Shown here: positions 10,119-21,598 of the stretch, piece by piece
How the letters are laid out: each line of letters starts with the position of its first letter
Numbering within the stretch: the first letter of the stretch is position 1
Assembly (NCBI GenBank): GCA_010093685.1
Contig: MU006244.1
Span: forward strand, 1-64,000
DNA from: Ophiobolus disseminans
Taxonomy: Eukaryota; Ascomycota; Dothideomycetes; Pleosporales; Phaeosphaeriaceae
Direction of reading: 5' to 3'
DNA: 64,000 bases
The notes under the pieces: generated by a model
Told to the model about the DNA's origin: nothing
Seen by the model: only the letters and a program-made list of their open reading frames with translations
Database searches by the model: none
Translations under genes and position numbers: made by a program

Positions 10119-12378
10119 CTACAATTTCGCTCGCGCCTCCGTAGCCTTGTGTAGATCCTTGCCCTTGATCCTGAAGTACTCGCGGACCTTCTCCCTTGCC
10201 ACAGTAACCGCTTCTTGATCCTCGATCGTGCTCGGCACGCTGACCTCCTTGTCGAACTCGTCATGTGTGGCATTCTCGATCAGATCTCGCAGCACTCGTC
10301 GGAGCGTCTTGCCGCTCCTCGTCTTTGGAATCATCCTTCGCTTGTCAGCTCTATATCCACGCACGCTTAACATATACGCACCCTTTTCCTTGGATCATGC
10401 CGCCCAGGGACGCAATAGCACCTATTTGCTCCCGGACCAGCTTCTGCACCTCCTTGGCAAATTTGTCATCTGGAATCGCGCCTTTAGGATGGTCATGTGT
10501 CGACAGCGTGATAAACGCAAACGGGAGATGGCCCTTGAGTGCATCTGGAATCCCGATTACCGCCACTTCAGCGATGGAAGGATGGGTCGTAATGGCCTGC
10601 TCGATGGCACCTGTACTGAATCGGTGTGCGGCAACGTTGATCACGTCGTCCGCCCTTGACATGATTGAAATGTAACCATCGTTGTCTATCATACCTGCGT
10701 CACCAGTGTCAACCCACTTCCCGTCAAATCTCTTCAAGTACCCCTTGTAAAAGCGTTCTTCGTCCTCCCATAGCGTCGTGAAGGCGCTTGGTGCCAGCGG
10801 AATAGCCATGACTATGTTACCCATGACTCCTCGCTTGATTTCCTTCCCTTCATCGTCAACAACGCGCACGTCAAAGCCAGGCATAGCCTTGCCAGCAGAA
10901 CCTGGCTTCACAACAAGCGGCTTCGGTCGGTCTTGGGAAGAGAAGTCAAGACCGGCTGCAGCACTGAGGGCTATGCCGGAGATGGGGGACCCAGACTCGG
11001 ACGACCACCAATTGTCGACGACCATTGCTCCAGGAGCGCAGTGCTTCGTGAGCAATTTCTGGTACATCTCAACAATGCTCGGCTCACTCCTCTCTCCTGC
11101 TAGAAACAGCGCACGAAGTGTCTTTAGCGCGCCTTGCTTCCCTCTGTCTTCGAAAAACGTGTTGTCGCCATCGTCTCTGCGGATAGCTCGTAAGGCAGTA
11201 GGCGCAGTGAACATCGTCGTCACTTTGTACTCGTCAACAATGCGCCAGAATGTACTCGCATCAGGAGTTCCGATCGGTTTTCCTTCGAATAGTACCGTGG
11301 TAGCACCCATCAGCAGCGGTGCGTACACAATGTAGGAATGTCCAACCACCCATCCAATATCCGATGCGGTGAACTGCACATCGCCAGGGCCATGCACACC
11401 GAAGAGGTATTTCATTGAGAAGTTGAGACCGACAGCGTGCCCACCAGCAGATCGTACGACACCTTTGGGCAATCCTGTGGTCCCGGAGGTATAAATGATA
11501 TACAGGCCATCGCCACTCTTGACTGGTACTGCGTCGGCCTTCAGCCCTCTGTTTTGCGCGCTCTTAACCAATCGCTGCCAGTTACGTTCTCCGTCTTCCT
11601 TGGTGACAGGGTCCCACCTGAGCTGTTCTCGTTGCCAAATCATCGTCCTGGCTGGCTTGTGACTACTCTTCTGGATTGCCTCTTCTATCATGGCCTTGTA
11701 TGCGGTAGGCTTCTTCCCCCCTTCTATTCCACAGGAAGCAGTCATGATCGCAGTCGGCCGGCTGGCTTCGATCCTTTGCGCCAGTGCTGCCGGTGAGAAA
11801 CCACCGAATACCACAGCGTGTATGGCACCTAATCGAGCGATGGCAAGCATAGCGAATAGAGCTGCAGGAATCATCGGCATGTATATCAGCACAACATCGC
11901 CCTTCTTTACACCTTCTTCTCTCAGCACGCCTGCGAGCGTCTCCACTTCGCCAAGTAGCTGTTTGTACGTGTACTGCTCCTTCTGTTGGGTGACTGGGCT
12001 GTCCCAATGGATAGCCACGCAATCGCCATTCCCTTGCAAGACATGTCGATCTACGCAGTTATACGTAGTCGAGATCTCCCCGTCGGTGAACCAGTTCCAA
12101 TGGTCATGAGTGATGTTGAGCTTCTCCAATCGTTTGGTATTTCTGTTAAAAGCCTTTGTTGGCTTCTTGTGCCAGTACACATTCTCCGCCTGGCGACTCC
12201 AGAACGATTCCGGGTCGGATATGGACGCCTTGTACACCTGGTCTTGAATGTGTTCTGATACCATCTCGAGTGGCGTTCCTCTTAGCTGTTCTTGCAGTTT
12301 ACTTAAGTTCTGGTCGGATTTTGGAGGGATTTTGGAGGGGTGTTGTAGGTGGCGCGTTGGGTAGTTGTCAGATGTCAC
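10119..12378 (-). CDS. Short-chain acyl-CoA synthetase (acetyl/propionyl-CoA ligase, ACSS3-like)
   Basis: The enzyme activates a short carboxylic acid to its CoA thioester with ATP, through an acyl-adenylate. Exons are 12378-10382 and 10335-10119; the 46-bp intron joins GKG to MIPKTRSGK. Length is 737 residues. The AMP-binding signature YTSGTTGLPKG is near residue 300, DNWWSSESGSPI follows about 150 residues later, WVDTGDAGMIDNDGYISIMS is the hinge region, and KTRSGKTLRR carries the C-terminal catalytic Lys. The N-terminal YWHKKP and WNWF motifs are typical of the ACSS3/PrpE branch rather than of cytosolic Acs1/Facs. Family alignments would favour a start at the internal Met 39 (MVSEHIQ), so the first 38 residues may be 5' UTR. 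Substrate preference cannot be read from sequence alone. Confidence 0.92.
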
Positions 12379-12729
12379 AATCGAGAGCTGATGATGATGT
12401 TGACGCCGGGCCGGCGCAAAGGGTGACGATGCCGAGGATCTTGTATTTAGTTCGGATGGCAGCCGCCGCTAGTGCTGCCAGGGGTTGCGGGGAAATACGT
12501 TGCTTCATTCGTACTAGGTGCATATCGGTACATACTGTGTTCAAGTTGAGTTCCAACCGATCACAGTATTTGCAGCTGATTTGTGCTGTCGAAAATCGTA
12601 TCCGTAGGATATTGCAACAGTTTGCGCCTCTACGTGTCTTCGCAGTACTACCTAGCAAATTGATCACTCCCTCGAACGTATCGCGGTTTCTGCCAACGTT
12701 GTGGTGTTCTACGCAATGCCGCTGAGCGC
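12379..12729. promoter_or_regulatory. Upstream region of acyl-CoA synthetase
   Basis: Intergenic sequence between the synthetase start and a MITE. No conserved ORF is seen. Presumably it holds the synthetase promoter; no individual site is claimed. Confidence 0.35.
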
Positions 12730-12941
12730 GACCTACTGTTGCACGAAAGCCGAAAACAAAGATATATTATCCTGCTGCTGCTATGTCTATTCCAACCCGA
12801 GCTGATCTCGCGATGTGAGCATGCAGGCTATACACTATCCTGTATGTCTACAGGGATTTTTCGGTTTTAAGAACTTCTTCTACATACGTAGATGTAGTTG
12901 ACAAGCTTAGTTTTTTTCTAGCTGTCACGACCTACCGAGAG
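12730..12941 (+). mobile_element. CTCTCGG MITE copy 1 (degenerate left end, about 212 bp)
   Basis: The right end (CGACCTACCGAGAG, ending 12941) and the internal blocks ACACTATCCTGTAT (about 12830) and GTAGATGTAGTTGACAAGCTTAG (12889-12911, mismatches included) match the other three copies in this window. The left end, near 12730, keeps only CACGAAAGCCG and a diverged outer part. The block AGATATATTATCCTG occurs about 65 bp before ACACTATCCTGT, so this copy carries an insertion or internal duplication that makes it longer than its relatives. The target duplication is no longer clear. Confidence 0.7.
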
Positions 12942-13293
12942 ACCCCTGAACCTTAGTGTTGCTGCTTCATGGTTTTCGCGTGAATTGCTAGTGCGACCTG
13001 CTTTCTTTGTCGCGACTGCGCTGTTTCCACCGCTTTCAGCATGAGCGTTGGAATCGCAACTGCAATCGCGACAAGTCGTCAACAAACACGATGATGACAT
13101 TACACCGCAATCCTTACTCCGTCTCCATCTTCGTTGCTTTTCCGGTGCTGTGTCGCGCATTGCCGGTTCCCGTCTGACGTATCCGCCCCTCATGGCCGGG
13201 CTCCAACCTCTGCGACCTGTACAAAATGACCTCACGTCCCCAGTTCCACTGCCGCCGCGCAAAACCCCTCCCAAAATCATAGCAGGTGTCACA

Positions 13294-14278
13294 ATGGCTC
13301 TCAGCCCACCCCCGCAGGTCCTCTTCTTTGACGTCTTCGGTACATGCGTCAATTGGCGCAAGAGTGTGGTGAGCGCTTTGCTCGCCCAATCACATGCCGT
13401 GCTCAATTCGGCGACGGCGTCTCTGGCATCCAGGGTCAGGATACAGGCCTCGGACATGAACGATTCGGACGAGCATTGGAACACGTTCGCTCAGCAATGG
13501 CGGGAAAGCTACCAGCGTTTTACTCGGAAGTTGGCAGATGATCCATCGCTTCCCTGGGTATCTGTGGACGAGCATCATCTCACCTCTTTAAAGGAGCTTG
13601 TGGCTGCATGGCAGATTGAAGGCTTGTGGGACTATGAGCAACTACGAGAGCTCAGTCTGGTCTGGCATCGCCTGGAACCGTGGGCGGACTCTGGCGTTGG
13701 TATTACGCTCTTGAACAAGCTGTTTTGTATGTGAACCGGGTACTTGTGCTTTCTCTCGTTAATGGGAGCAGATACGGCCACTCTTTCCAATGGCAACCTA
13801 AGCTTGCTTTCGGACCTTCGCGCGTTTAGCAACATTCCGTTTTCGCATTTGTTCTCCGCTGAGGATTTTGGCACCTACAAGCCAGCGGCAAAGGTTTATC
13901 TTGGTGCTGTCGAGAAGATGGATGTGCCGCCAGAGGTGAGCTACTGTGTGCAAATTGCTCGCGAGATATATGCTGATTTCATTTGATGCCCAGCGGTGCG
14001 CCATGGTTGCAGCTCACTTGAACGATCTCAAGGCGGCCAAACAACATGGCCTGAAGACCATCTACGTCGAGCGACCTGGTGAGGAGGCTTGGGACGCGGA
14101 CGAGGTGGAAAAGGCGAGGTCAGAGGGTTGGGTGGATCTGTGGGTCAGCGGCATGGATGGTGAGAGTGGGTTCATCACAGTTGCAGAGAAGCTCGGGGTC
14201 GACGTCAATGGTCTGGGTAATGCAAAGACGGTGAGCGATGCGAAAAAGTTGAGCTCTTCCGTCCCGGTTGGCATCTGA
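13294..14278 (+). CDS. Haloacid dehalogenase, type II (HAD superfamily)
   Basis: Predicted to remove halide from 2-haloacids by an aspartyl-ester mechanism; in fungi the true substrate is usually unknown. Three exons: 13294-13726, 13772-13935 and 13994-14278, giving 293 residues. The nucleophile motif FFDVFGT is at 11-17 (Asp13), the second motif TATLSNGN follows the first intron, FGTYKPAAKVYLGA supplies the conserved Lys, and AMVAAHLNDLKAAK is motif IV with its acidic residue. The frame is open upstream to 13048, allowing an 82-residue extension, but MALSPPPQVLFFDVF is the usual family start. It is divergent from the acyl-CoA synthetase, with a MITE between the two promoters. Confidence 0.93.
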
Positions 14279-15549
14279 CCGGTTGCTGGTGTATTGTGAG
14301 CATGCATAAAGCAGTATTGTATTTTAAGCAGCGATAGCATTGGCCTGGGCATACATAGTGCATACAACATATCATAGTGTGATCACCGTGTTGTATTTTA
14401 ACGACATACAACTTATTGATGCTATGTGATGTTGAGTATACGAGGGTTCTTCCGTCACATTTTCGGGATCAAGACAAAATACTATACAACTTCGAAAATT
14501 CACAACATAACATCAACATATCAAAAACCCACAAAACATCGTAGAAGCGCTGCTTGTATAGACAGGAACACCCTACAAAGATTTTAGAGAAATCGAGCGA
14601 CATACGGTTGTGACGTTCACGACACGTTCTCTCGGTGGTGCGAATCTTCCAAGGTTAGATGGCACCAACGCCACACCACGTAATTTCACGGAACAAAACA
14701 TCAAACGATTATCAGAGGCACGTAAAGTGGTCTTTGGCAACTGTGAATATATAAGTTATCAAAAGAGGCCAACGCGCGATGTGGGTTCCAAGACATACCT
14801 AGGTACTGGGAGTGACACTGCAAATTCAATGCAAACAAGCGTGAGAAGGAGCTCGTACTTGGAGGTGCACCATCATATGCAGATACTTAGACCTTAGCTA
14901 CGTAGGATCTTAACAGGAAGCCTGTATATCCTCAAAGTACTGTAAATGAGCCAAGAACTTTTAATAAGAATACAAAGGTAGTATCAACAAAAACGAGCTC
15001 CTGTCTCTTATATCAAATCGCAAATACTACTAAGAAACAGAAGCAACTACACGGAGCTATAGAACATTGCACTGAAGACAACACTGGCAAACTAGCCCAG
15101 TATGCATCTGCGCAAAACCGCGAACTTGATCGTCTTCTACAAGCGAAAGCGATTCGTCGCGATAGAAGCTAGGTGGCGAAACTGTGAGTCATCTAGTGTC
15201 ACACTCGGATCAGCCGGGGGAGTCACATGGAACATATTGACGTCGATGTACCGATACATGGCAACATTCAACATTAAGGGACTGATACAGCAACGACACG
15301 CTAGCAAACAACAGCTTTGACCACCGCGTCAAGAACAACACCACACGCGTCATGATTCACAGCAAGGAAGACAGATACTTGAACAATTATGGTGGTATCA
15401 TTCCTTGAAATCAAGCCTGATGCGACTGATGTGACCGTAACTCCGTAGCCTACTATACAAGGCCATAACCCGAACCATCCCACCAAGCTCCAAAGCCTGC
15501 CGCAAACCGGGGCAGAAGTCGTAACATAAAAACCGTGAATGCAATGCGT
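14279..15549. other. Intergenic, no gene seen
   Basis: This lies between two converging genes (dehalogenase + and histone H4 -). Short ORFs (14610-14897, 15102-15320) show no recognisable motif. It should contain both 3' UTRs; nothing else is supported. Confidence 0.45.
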
Positions 15550-15998
15550 TTAACCACCGAAACCGTACAGAGTACGTCCTTGGCCTGAGAGGATGTTAGC
15601 AGTGATCGAGAGAAGGCACGAGCAGGAGAACGTACGCTTTAGGGCGTAGACAACATCGAGCGAGGTGACGGTCTTGCGCTTGGCGTGCTCGGTGTAGGTG
15701 ACGGCGTCACGGATGACACCCTCGAGAAAGGTCTTGAGGACACCGCGGGTCTCCTCGTAGATCATGGCTGAGATACGCTTGACACCACCACGGCGGGCGA
15801 GACGGCGGATAGCGGGCTTGGTGATACCCTGGATGTTGTCGCGGAGAATCTTGCGATGGCGCTTGGCTCCACCCTTGCCGAGGCCCTTGCCACCTTTGCC
15901 GCCTAGAGACGCGTCAGTATGATGTTGAAGGTGAAGGAGTAGCAAGACGCGCCGTGGGAGACGCGTCGAGATGCGGGGAAGTACTCACGTCCAGTCAT
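15550..15998 (-). CDS. Histone H4
   Basis: Core histone that pairs with H3 in the nucleosome. Three exons: 15998-15989 (only 10 coding bases), 15902-15636 and 15584-15550. Splicing restores [20 protein letters not shown], runs to VVYALKR, then QGRTLYGFGG, for 103 residues, the universal H4 length. Introns are 86 and 51 bp and the second holds GCTAAC. The tail lysines that are modified (K5, K8, K12, K16) are present. Divergently transcribed from H3, with start codons about 0.5 kb apart, which allows shared S-phase control. Confidence 0.98.
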
Positions 15999-16505
15999 GT
16001 TGAAGGTGTGTGGGGGGTTTTGTTGGTTGGTAAGAAGAGTGGGATTGGTGTGAATGTGGTGTTGAGGCTGAAGATGTGGTGGTGCTGTGATGGAGTTACT
16101 GTGCTGGGGCGGCGGGTGTATTTGAAGCGAGCGGGCGCGTGCGCTGTCGCGTTGGATCACACAGCTGCCAGGCCGGATCACACTCGTGCACGGTCGCGCT
16201 TTCCAGATCAACAACCGTGCCCGCTTCCCGTTTCGGCGACGTCGCTAGCGAGCCAATGGGGCGCGCGCGTCACTTGCGAGTTTGGAGTTCCATGTTGCTG
16301 CTGCTAGCAAAATCACCTTTGACGTTCCTGCTGATTTCGAGCGCGCTCTCCGTTTGATTTTCCAGGCGGCAGCCGCCCCCCCCAATTCATAAATACCTCG
16401 CCCGCCCGCCGCTCTCCATCTCTCATCCACCACACAGCTTCTCCACACTACAGCCTCATCAACCACAAACACATCTTCATCCAACAACCATCAACACCAT
16501 CAAGA
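15999..16505. promoter_or_regulatory. Bidirectional H4/H3 promoter
   Basis: This 507-bp interval lies between the divergent histone starts. Visible elements are a TATA-like ATAAATA at 16389-16395 (about 110 bp before the H3 ATG), a CCAAT box at 16253-16257, and two exact GGATCACAC copies at 16154-16162 and 16175-16183, 21 bp apart and near the middle. The paired sites could bind a shared cell-cycle regulator; that role is inference. Confidence 0.65.
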
Positions 16506-17079
16506 ATGGCACGTACCAAGCAGACTGCCCGTAAGTACTACCTCACCTTCGCATCGCATCGCATCGCCTGCATCGTCGCTGCACCGCTTCGGTGTTGTCG
16601 CAATCGCGACTCCACCACTGCGCCGCATCCCGACCTGCACTCACCGCCTTGCACGTCAACACATCACCTTAGCGCATCACTAACAACACACAGGTAAGTC
16701 CACTGGTGGCAAGGCCCCCCGCAAGCAGCTCGCCTCCAAGGCCGCTCGCAAGTCCGCACCATCAACCGGAGGTGTCAAGAAGCCTCACCGCTACAAGCCC
16801 GGAACCGTCGCTCTCCGTGAGATCCGTCGCTACCAGAAGTCGACTGAGCTCCTCATTCGCAAGTTGCCATTCCAGCGTCTTGTTCGTGAGATCGCCCAGG
16901 ACTTCAAGTCGGATCTCCGCTTCCAGTCCTCCGCCATCGGCGCTCTCCAGGAGTCCGTCGAGGCCTACCTCGTCTCCCTCTTCGAGGACACCAACCTCTG
17001 CGCCATCCACGCCAAGCGCGTCACCATCCAGAGCAAGGACATCCAGCTCGCCCGCCGCCTCCGTGGTGAGCGCGGTTAA
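16506..17079 (+). CDS. Histone H3
   Basis: Core histone H3. Exons 16506-16530 and 16694-17079 are separated by a 163-bp intron that splits the codon of Arg in [13 protein letters not shown]. The product is 136 residues with the standard tail (K4, K9, K14, K27, K36 contexts visible: [20 protein letters not shown]) and C-terminal IQLARRLRGERG. The length and lack of a long N-terminal extension exclude the centromeric CENP-A variant. Codon use is strongly biased to C-ending codons, as expected for a highly expressed gene, and that bias is why several long shadow frames overlap it. Confidence 0.98.
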
Positions 17080-17567
17080 GCACCTCGCTTCTTGAACGGT
17101 CCGACATGACAACACTTTCGGGTCGATGATGAGTTCTCCGGTTTGGGTATTTGGGCGTTGCGGTTAATCATGGTTTGACGGTTTTCAACCTTATGGGTGC
17201 ATCAATGGATGCTGAGCATGTAGTATACTCCGGCTTACAGTGATGGGTCACTGAACGATATCCACAGAATCAATGATTCTTACTTCAATCTGTCTTGCAC
17301 TGCATCGTGACACTGCCTTGACTCTACTAACGCGCCTTGGTTTGTTGACGATGGTGCGTATCGTGACGCGCATAGTGTAGCCATGTTTCGGGCGCTTGAA
17401 GCTGGTAGCGACCCCACCCCGCCTATGACGCCCTCGACACATCTGCCAAACCGACCATCGTGAACAATGCCAAACACTGATGCACTAGAGCCCGCTGGCA
17501 GAGTAAATCGCTTCACATGTTGTGCGCGACTGCGACTGTACCTTTGTTTCTTTGACTGCTCCTCACG
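17080..17567. other. Histone H3 3' region and intergenic
   Basis: No gene is seen. It contains the H3 3' UTR and the upstream region of the peroxiredoxin-like gene. Confidence 0.4.
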
Positions 17568-18208
17568 ATGACCTGGCAAAGCGAGTTCTGGTCTTGGATG
17601 TCACCATCCGCTGTCAAGTTGGGGACCACACCAGCTGTCGGCGACAAGGCACCCTCGACTCCCAAGCTTAGCTTCCCTGCGCAAGACGGCAAGCCAACCG
17701 TCGTGAGCTTCCTGAGGCACTGTGGCTGTCCCTGTTTGTAGCCTCTATTCCAACCATGTGCACATCCGCTAATATCAACACAGTCGCAGAGAAGACCTTT
17801 CTGAATCTTCGCGCGGCTGCCTCTGCGCATCCAGACATCCATTTCGTAGCAGTATCTCACAGCGATCAAGCAGCGACAGACCAATGGCTCGCCGCTCTCC
17901 CAGAATCTTCCAAGAACAAGCAGCCCAATTTGCAGATTGTTGTTGACGCGGAGAGAGAGACGTATGCGGCGTGGGGCTTGGGCACGTCGAGCTTCTGGCA
18001 CGTCTTGGGAAGCATTCCTAGCGTGTCGAAGCTAGACAAGGAAGATGGTATCAAAGTGCGCTCAACCGAGAGCGGTAACAGGTGGCAGACGGCGGGCAAC
18101 TTTACTGTGGATGGCCAGGGTGTAGTTCAGTGGAGCAGGAAGGATGAGCGGGCGGGTGATATGCCTGACTTCAAGGAGGGCGTTGATGCCGTGATTGGGA
18201 ACAAGTAA
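17568..18208 (+). CDS. Peroxiredoxin-like protein (AhpC/TSA family, PRXL2/AAED1 type)
   Basis: A thioredoxin-fold protein, probably a redox enzyme acting on peroxides or disulfides. Exons 17568-17733 and 17784-18208 join across a 50-bp intron to give VVSFLRHCGCPFAEKTFLNL; 196 residues. The Cys pair CGCP at 52-55 sits at the end of the first beta strand, where the peroxidatic Cys of this family lies. Later parts fit the fold: IHFVAVSHSD, LQIVVDAERETYAAWGLG, and VDGQGVVQWSRKDERAGDMPDF near the end. No signal peptide is seen, so a cytosolic site is likely. The physiological substrate cannot be inferred. Confidence 0.88.
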
Positions 18209-18282
18209 GAAGTGTTTTTAAATTATATCATATATCGTGCGAGAGATGTTCGAAATACGAATACCGCAATGGAGCAACGTCC

Positions 18283-20076
18283 TCACACAGCGCTCTTCTC
18301 CCGCGCCAGCCTTCTCAGCCGGCTCTTCTCAGTTGCTTCCTCTACCTTTGTCTTTCTCCAACTGCAATTTTCCGCAAAGTCACAGATCCTGCACTTGAAC
18401 GCTTCTTCCACCTCGACACCCTTGGCCTCTCTGCTGCCCTTCCACCATGCCATTTCCTCGGAGATGTACATGTCGATGACGTCTGTTTCGTAGACGGTGA
18501 GTTCACTACCGATAATGTCTCCCGTCTTCGCGTAGCGAAACTCGGCACGGAGAATGGGCGAGAGGCTTGTTGGGGGGAGCGTGGCTTGCATTTCGGTGAT
18601 GAGGAGTGCCCAGAGAGATAGGAGGTTTGGATAGTGTGCAGATTCGCTGTCAGGGCTGATGCCACCCAGCTCTTCCAAGAAAGAGGGAGTAAGCGGCTCC
18701 AGTGGCTGTAGATCGTAGCGTGCAAAGACGGTTTCTGCGTCCACGGTGTTGAGTGACAGGGACTCGAGCAGCTTGCGGTAAATCATCAGCTGCATCCATG
18801 TTGGCCGTAGTGAAGCGCCGGTGGGTAGTGACTGAACGGAGCGTGTCTTCACATCTGCAAGATAGATCTGCTTGTCTCGTTCGAGGCTGCCGGACCATGT
18901 GCTGTCTTCTTGCTGCGAAGAAGCCTTTGCGAAAGCCTGGGCAATGGTTGGCTGGCCTGGCAGGGGCACGACGCCGCCCTCTCTCTCTGCGCGCGACGTC
19001 TCCATCTGTTCCTCAAATGCAGGGTCGGGGCATTCGTACGACAGCTCGTCAATGACGCCGTTCACAACTTGGCCCTCCAAGACGCCCCAGACTTCCAGTT
19101 CGCGCGTGAGGCCCGTGTCGCGCAGGCCCCTCAGGCCCGAGATGGCGTTCCACATGCGCAGGGCGAACCGATCTTCCTTGCTCTCCACCTGCACAGGGAT
19201 GGTCGTGTGCACCTCGTCCTCCAGCTTCTGGTGTATCTTGGACCCGTTGCGCATCGCCTGTGTGCGCGGTTTGCGGCCAAATTTGCTGAGTGTGTAGAAG
19301 TACTGCAGCTCGCACCATGCCGGCGAAACAAGGTCAGTCACTGACAGCGGCTTCTTGGGCTTGGTGCGGAAGCGCTCGAGGGGCGGCCGGGCGTCGTTCT
19401 CTGCCACATCGACCGCCTTTGCTGTCGACAGCGGCTGTTCAGGCCGGGGAGCGTTGGCTGCGATCTTGTTGCGCGAGAGGTTCGCCGGCCCGCGAGACGG
19501 CGACGGGGGCTCTTGGAGGGGAACTAGACGCTGTCAGTCGTCAGTCGGCCGTCTGCGATGTCTTGGTGGCGACGTACCACTCCACAAGCGCCGCGATCTT
19601 TCATCGTACTCGACTTCCAGCGCCTCGCGCAGTGGCGAGCTCTGAATGTCTCGCCGCGCCACACGCAGCAGCGTCGGCCGGTGGATGTGCACAAAGCCGT
19701 CCACATCCTGCTCCTCGTCTTCGCGTTCGCCCTCCTCAAATTCAACACTGGGCAGCACCGCGTTTTTCTCGGCCGGTCGCGCGTCTCTGATCGTGTCCAA
19801 CGCGTCGGCAAGTATCGTGTCTTCGTCGACGTCTTCGAAGCCAATGTCGGAGCCGTAGTCGCTTACATCGGCGACCGAGTGCATGTCGACGTCAGAGCCA
19901 TACTCGCTCACCACTGGCATCGGCTGTGGGGCGGGTGCAGCCATGGTGCCATCATCAGGCCCCGGGGTGGCATTCACTGGGGTGGCGATAGCTTGACGCG
20001 TTATGGGTGATGGCGCGCTTTCGCGTAGGCTCGTGAGGTCATGATGTCCAACCCTAAGACCGAAGAATGCGGGCAT
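18283..20076 (-). CDS. EXO5: Exonuclease V (EXO5/DEM1 family), mitochondrial-type
   Basis: A single-strand DNA exonuclease with an iron-sulfur cluster; in yeast the homologue maintains mitochondrial DNA. Exons 20076-19578 and 19523-18283 with a 54-bp intron yield 579 residues. The catalytic part starts near residue 215: SVTDLVSPAWCELQYFYTLS (first cluster Cys about 237), GSKIHQKLE, EVWGVLEGQVVNGVIDEL, QIYLADVKTRSVQSLP (PD-(D/E)XK core), QLMIYRKLL, and near the end KCRICDFAENCSW with the remaining cluster cysteines. The first 165 residues are acidic and low in complexity and contain two similar segments (SEYGSDVDMHS, SDYGSDIGFED). A classical mitochondrial presequence is not obvious. Confidence 0.93.
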
Positions 20077-20341
20077 GGTGAGGGATCGCAAGTGTGTGCG
20101 ATTCTGGAAAGTGTTAGGAGAGTGCACATTTAAAACCTGGTGGACTTGCTGCCTAAACTTCACATCCTGCTGTTCATGTGCGAGTGTTGCAGAGCGTCGG
20201 TAGTCACAGCCATTGCGCCACATGTACGCGATGATGTACGCAGGCGATTCCAAGTTTTATGTCACATTATTTCATTCCCCAAGGTGCTATAATCATGTTC
20301 TATCCAGCCCATGCTCTAGACCACCATGCCTTTCCGTACCC

Positions 20342-21506
20342 TCACTTTTGTCCGCTGGGAACCTCGTACGGTCCATAGCCCGGCTTGGGGAAGTTAGGAG
20401 TGCCGTCGTCGTTCCACCCAAACTTCTGCGCACGGATCGTGCGTGCATACCAACCATCAGTGGGATCCTGCATGCCGTGGTACACAATCCAGTCCTGGCT
20501 CTGATCAGGAGAGATGGTAAAGCTGGCATGACCAACTCCGTACGCGCTCTCGCCAGGGTTCTGGTAGAAGATGGGAAACGGGTGCTTGCGCCAGTCGCCA
20601 GGGTTCATCGGGTCGTCGCCAACCAGCTCGAGCTGCGCGAGGCAGTAGTTGCGGTTATCGGAGCGAGCGGCGCTGTATATGACAAAGGTTTGGCCAGTGG
20701 TGGGATTGGTGAGCTGCTGGGGACCCTCGTTCGAAGCGAGACGGTCGTTGCTCGCACGGCCAAACGGCGTCTTCTCCCAAGCGTACTCGGGGACGGAGAT
20801 GATTTGGCGCTCGGAAAAGGGTGAGGAGACGGTCCAGGGGTTAGACATCCTGGTGATGCAGAGATTGGCTGGCCAGCCGTCATACTTGCGATGCCAGCAG
20901 CTGTAAATATGATACAGCTGGTCCTTGTGCTGGAAGTAAGTACCATCGATGGCGAACTGGTCGTACGTATCGAGCTCCGCCTTGTACTTCCACTCGGCCT
21001 CCCAGGGGTCATCACCCTCGCCCTCGACGACGAACATGCGATGGTGGACAGCAGGGCAGTTGTACTCGCACCACATCTCCACCTCTGGTGGAGGAGAGTC
21101 GCCACGAGGATCGGCCGTGAAGATGACATACCAGTTCCCGTTGAGATTGTGGATCTCGGGCGCCCAGATGTCAGTGGAGTAGTTGAATCCCTTTTCCGGT
21201 TTGAAGATGAGCTTGGACTCGGCGTTGTTCCAGTCGGTCAAAACGTCGCTCTTGTACAGAGTGATGTTCTCGTTGTTGGAGTAGGTCATGTAGTAGTGGC
21301 CACCATGGCGGAAGACCCAGCTGCTGCAGTCAGTTTCAGGTGTTCCTGCATAGATGCTTGTGAACTTACGGATCCGCTCCACCCGTATCCAAGATAGGGT
21401 TAGTAAAGGTTGATGTGCTATTCGTGTCATTGTGGCCATGGACCGGAACACTATACTGACAGAGACCGACAGCAACAAGAGCTGATACCAGCAGGAGCTT
21501 GAACAT
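20342..21506 (-). CDS. Secreted glycoside hydrolase family 43 (arabinosidase-type)
   Basis: A predicted extracellular five-bladed beta-propeller enzyme that releases arabinose from plant cell-wall arabinan or arabinoxylan. Exons 21506-21370 and 21323-20342 are split by a 46-bp intron in the middle of the first catalytic motif; 372 residues. The signal peptide MFKLLLVSALVAVGLCQ precedes NPILDTGGADPSWVFRHGGH, whose Asp45 is the expected catalytic base. STDIWAPEIH gives the second Asp, and the Glu of SNEGPQQL is the expected general acid. DGTYFQHKDQLYHIYSCW and GVGHASFT are also family-like. Exact specificity (exo-arabinanase or arabinofuranosidase) is not determined. Confidence 0.93.
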
Positions 21507-21560
21507 TTTGGCTGCGAAGACTGCTGTAAATTGCGGTATGGGGAATGCAGGTGAGCAGAC

Positions 21561-21598
21561 GAGAGCTCAGCGAGCAAGCGAGAGCTCAGCGAGCAAGC
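21561..21598. repeat. Two perfect 19-bp tandem repeats
   Basis: The unit GAGAGCTCAGCGAGCAAGC occurs twice back to back (21561-21579 and 21580-21598), 55 bp upstream of the GH43 start codon. It lies in the promoter or 5' UTR of that gene. Function is unknown. Confidence 0.8.

Noticed and set aside
16706..17115. Two 117-129 codon ORFs in other frames of histone H3
   Set aside because: Shadows created by strong C-ending codon bias in H3.
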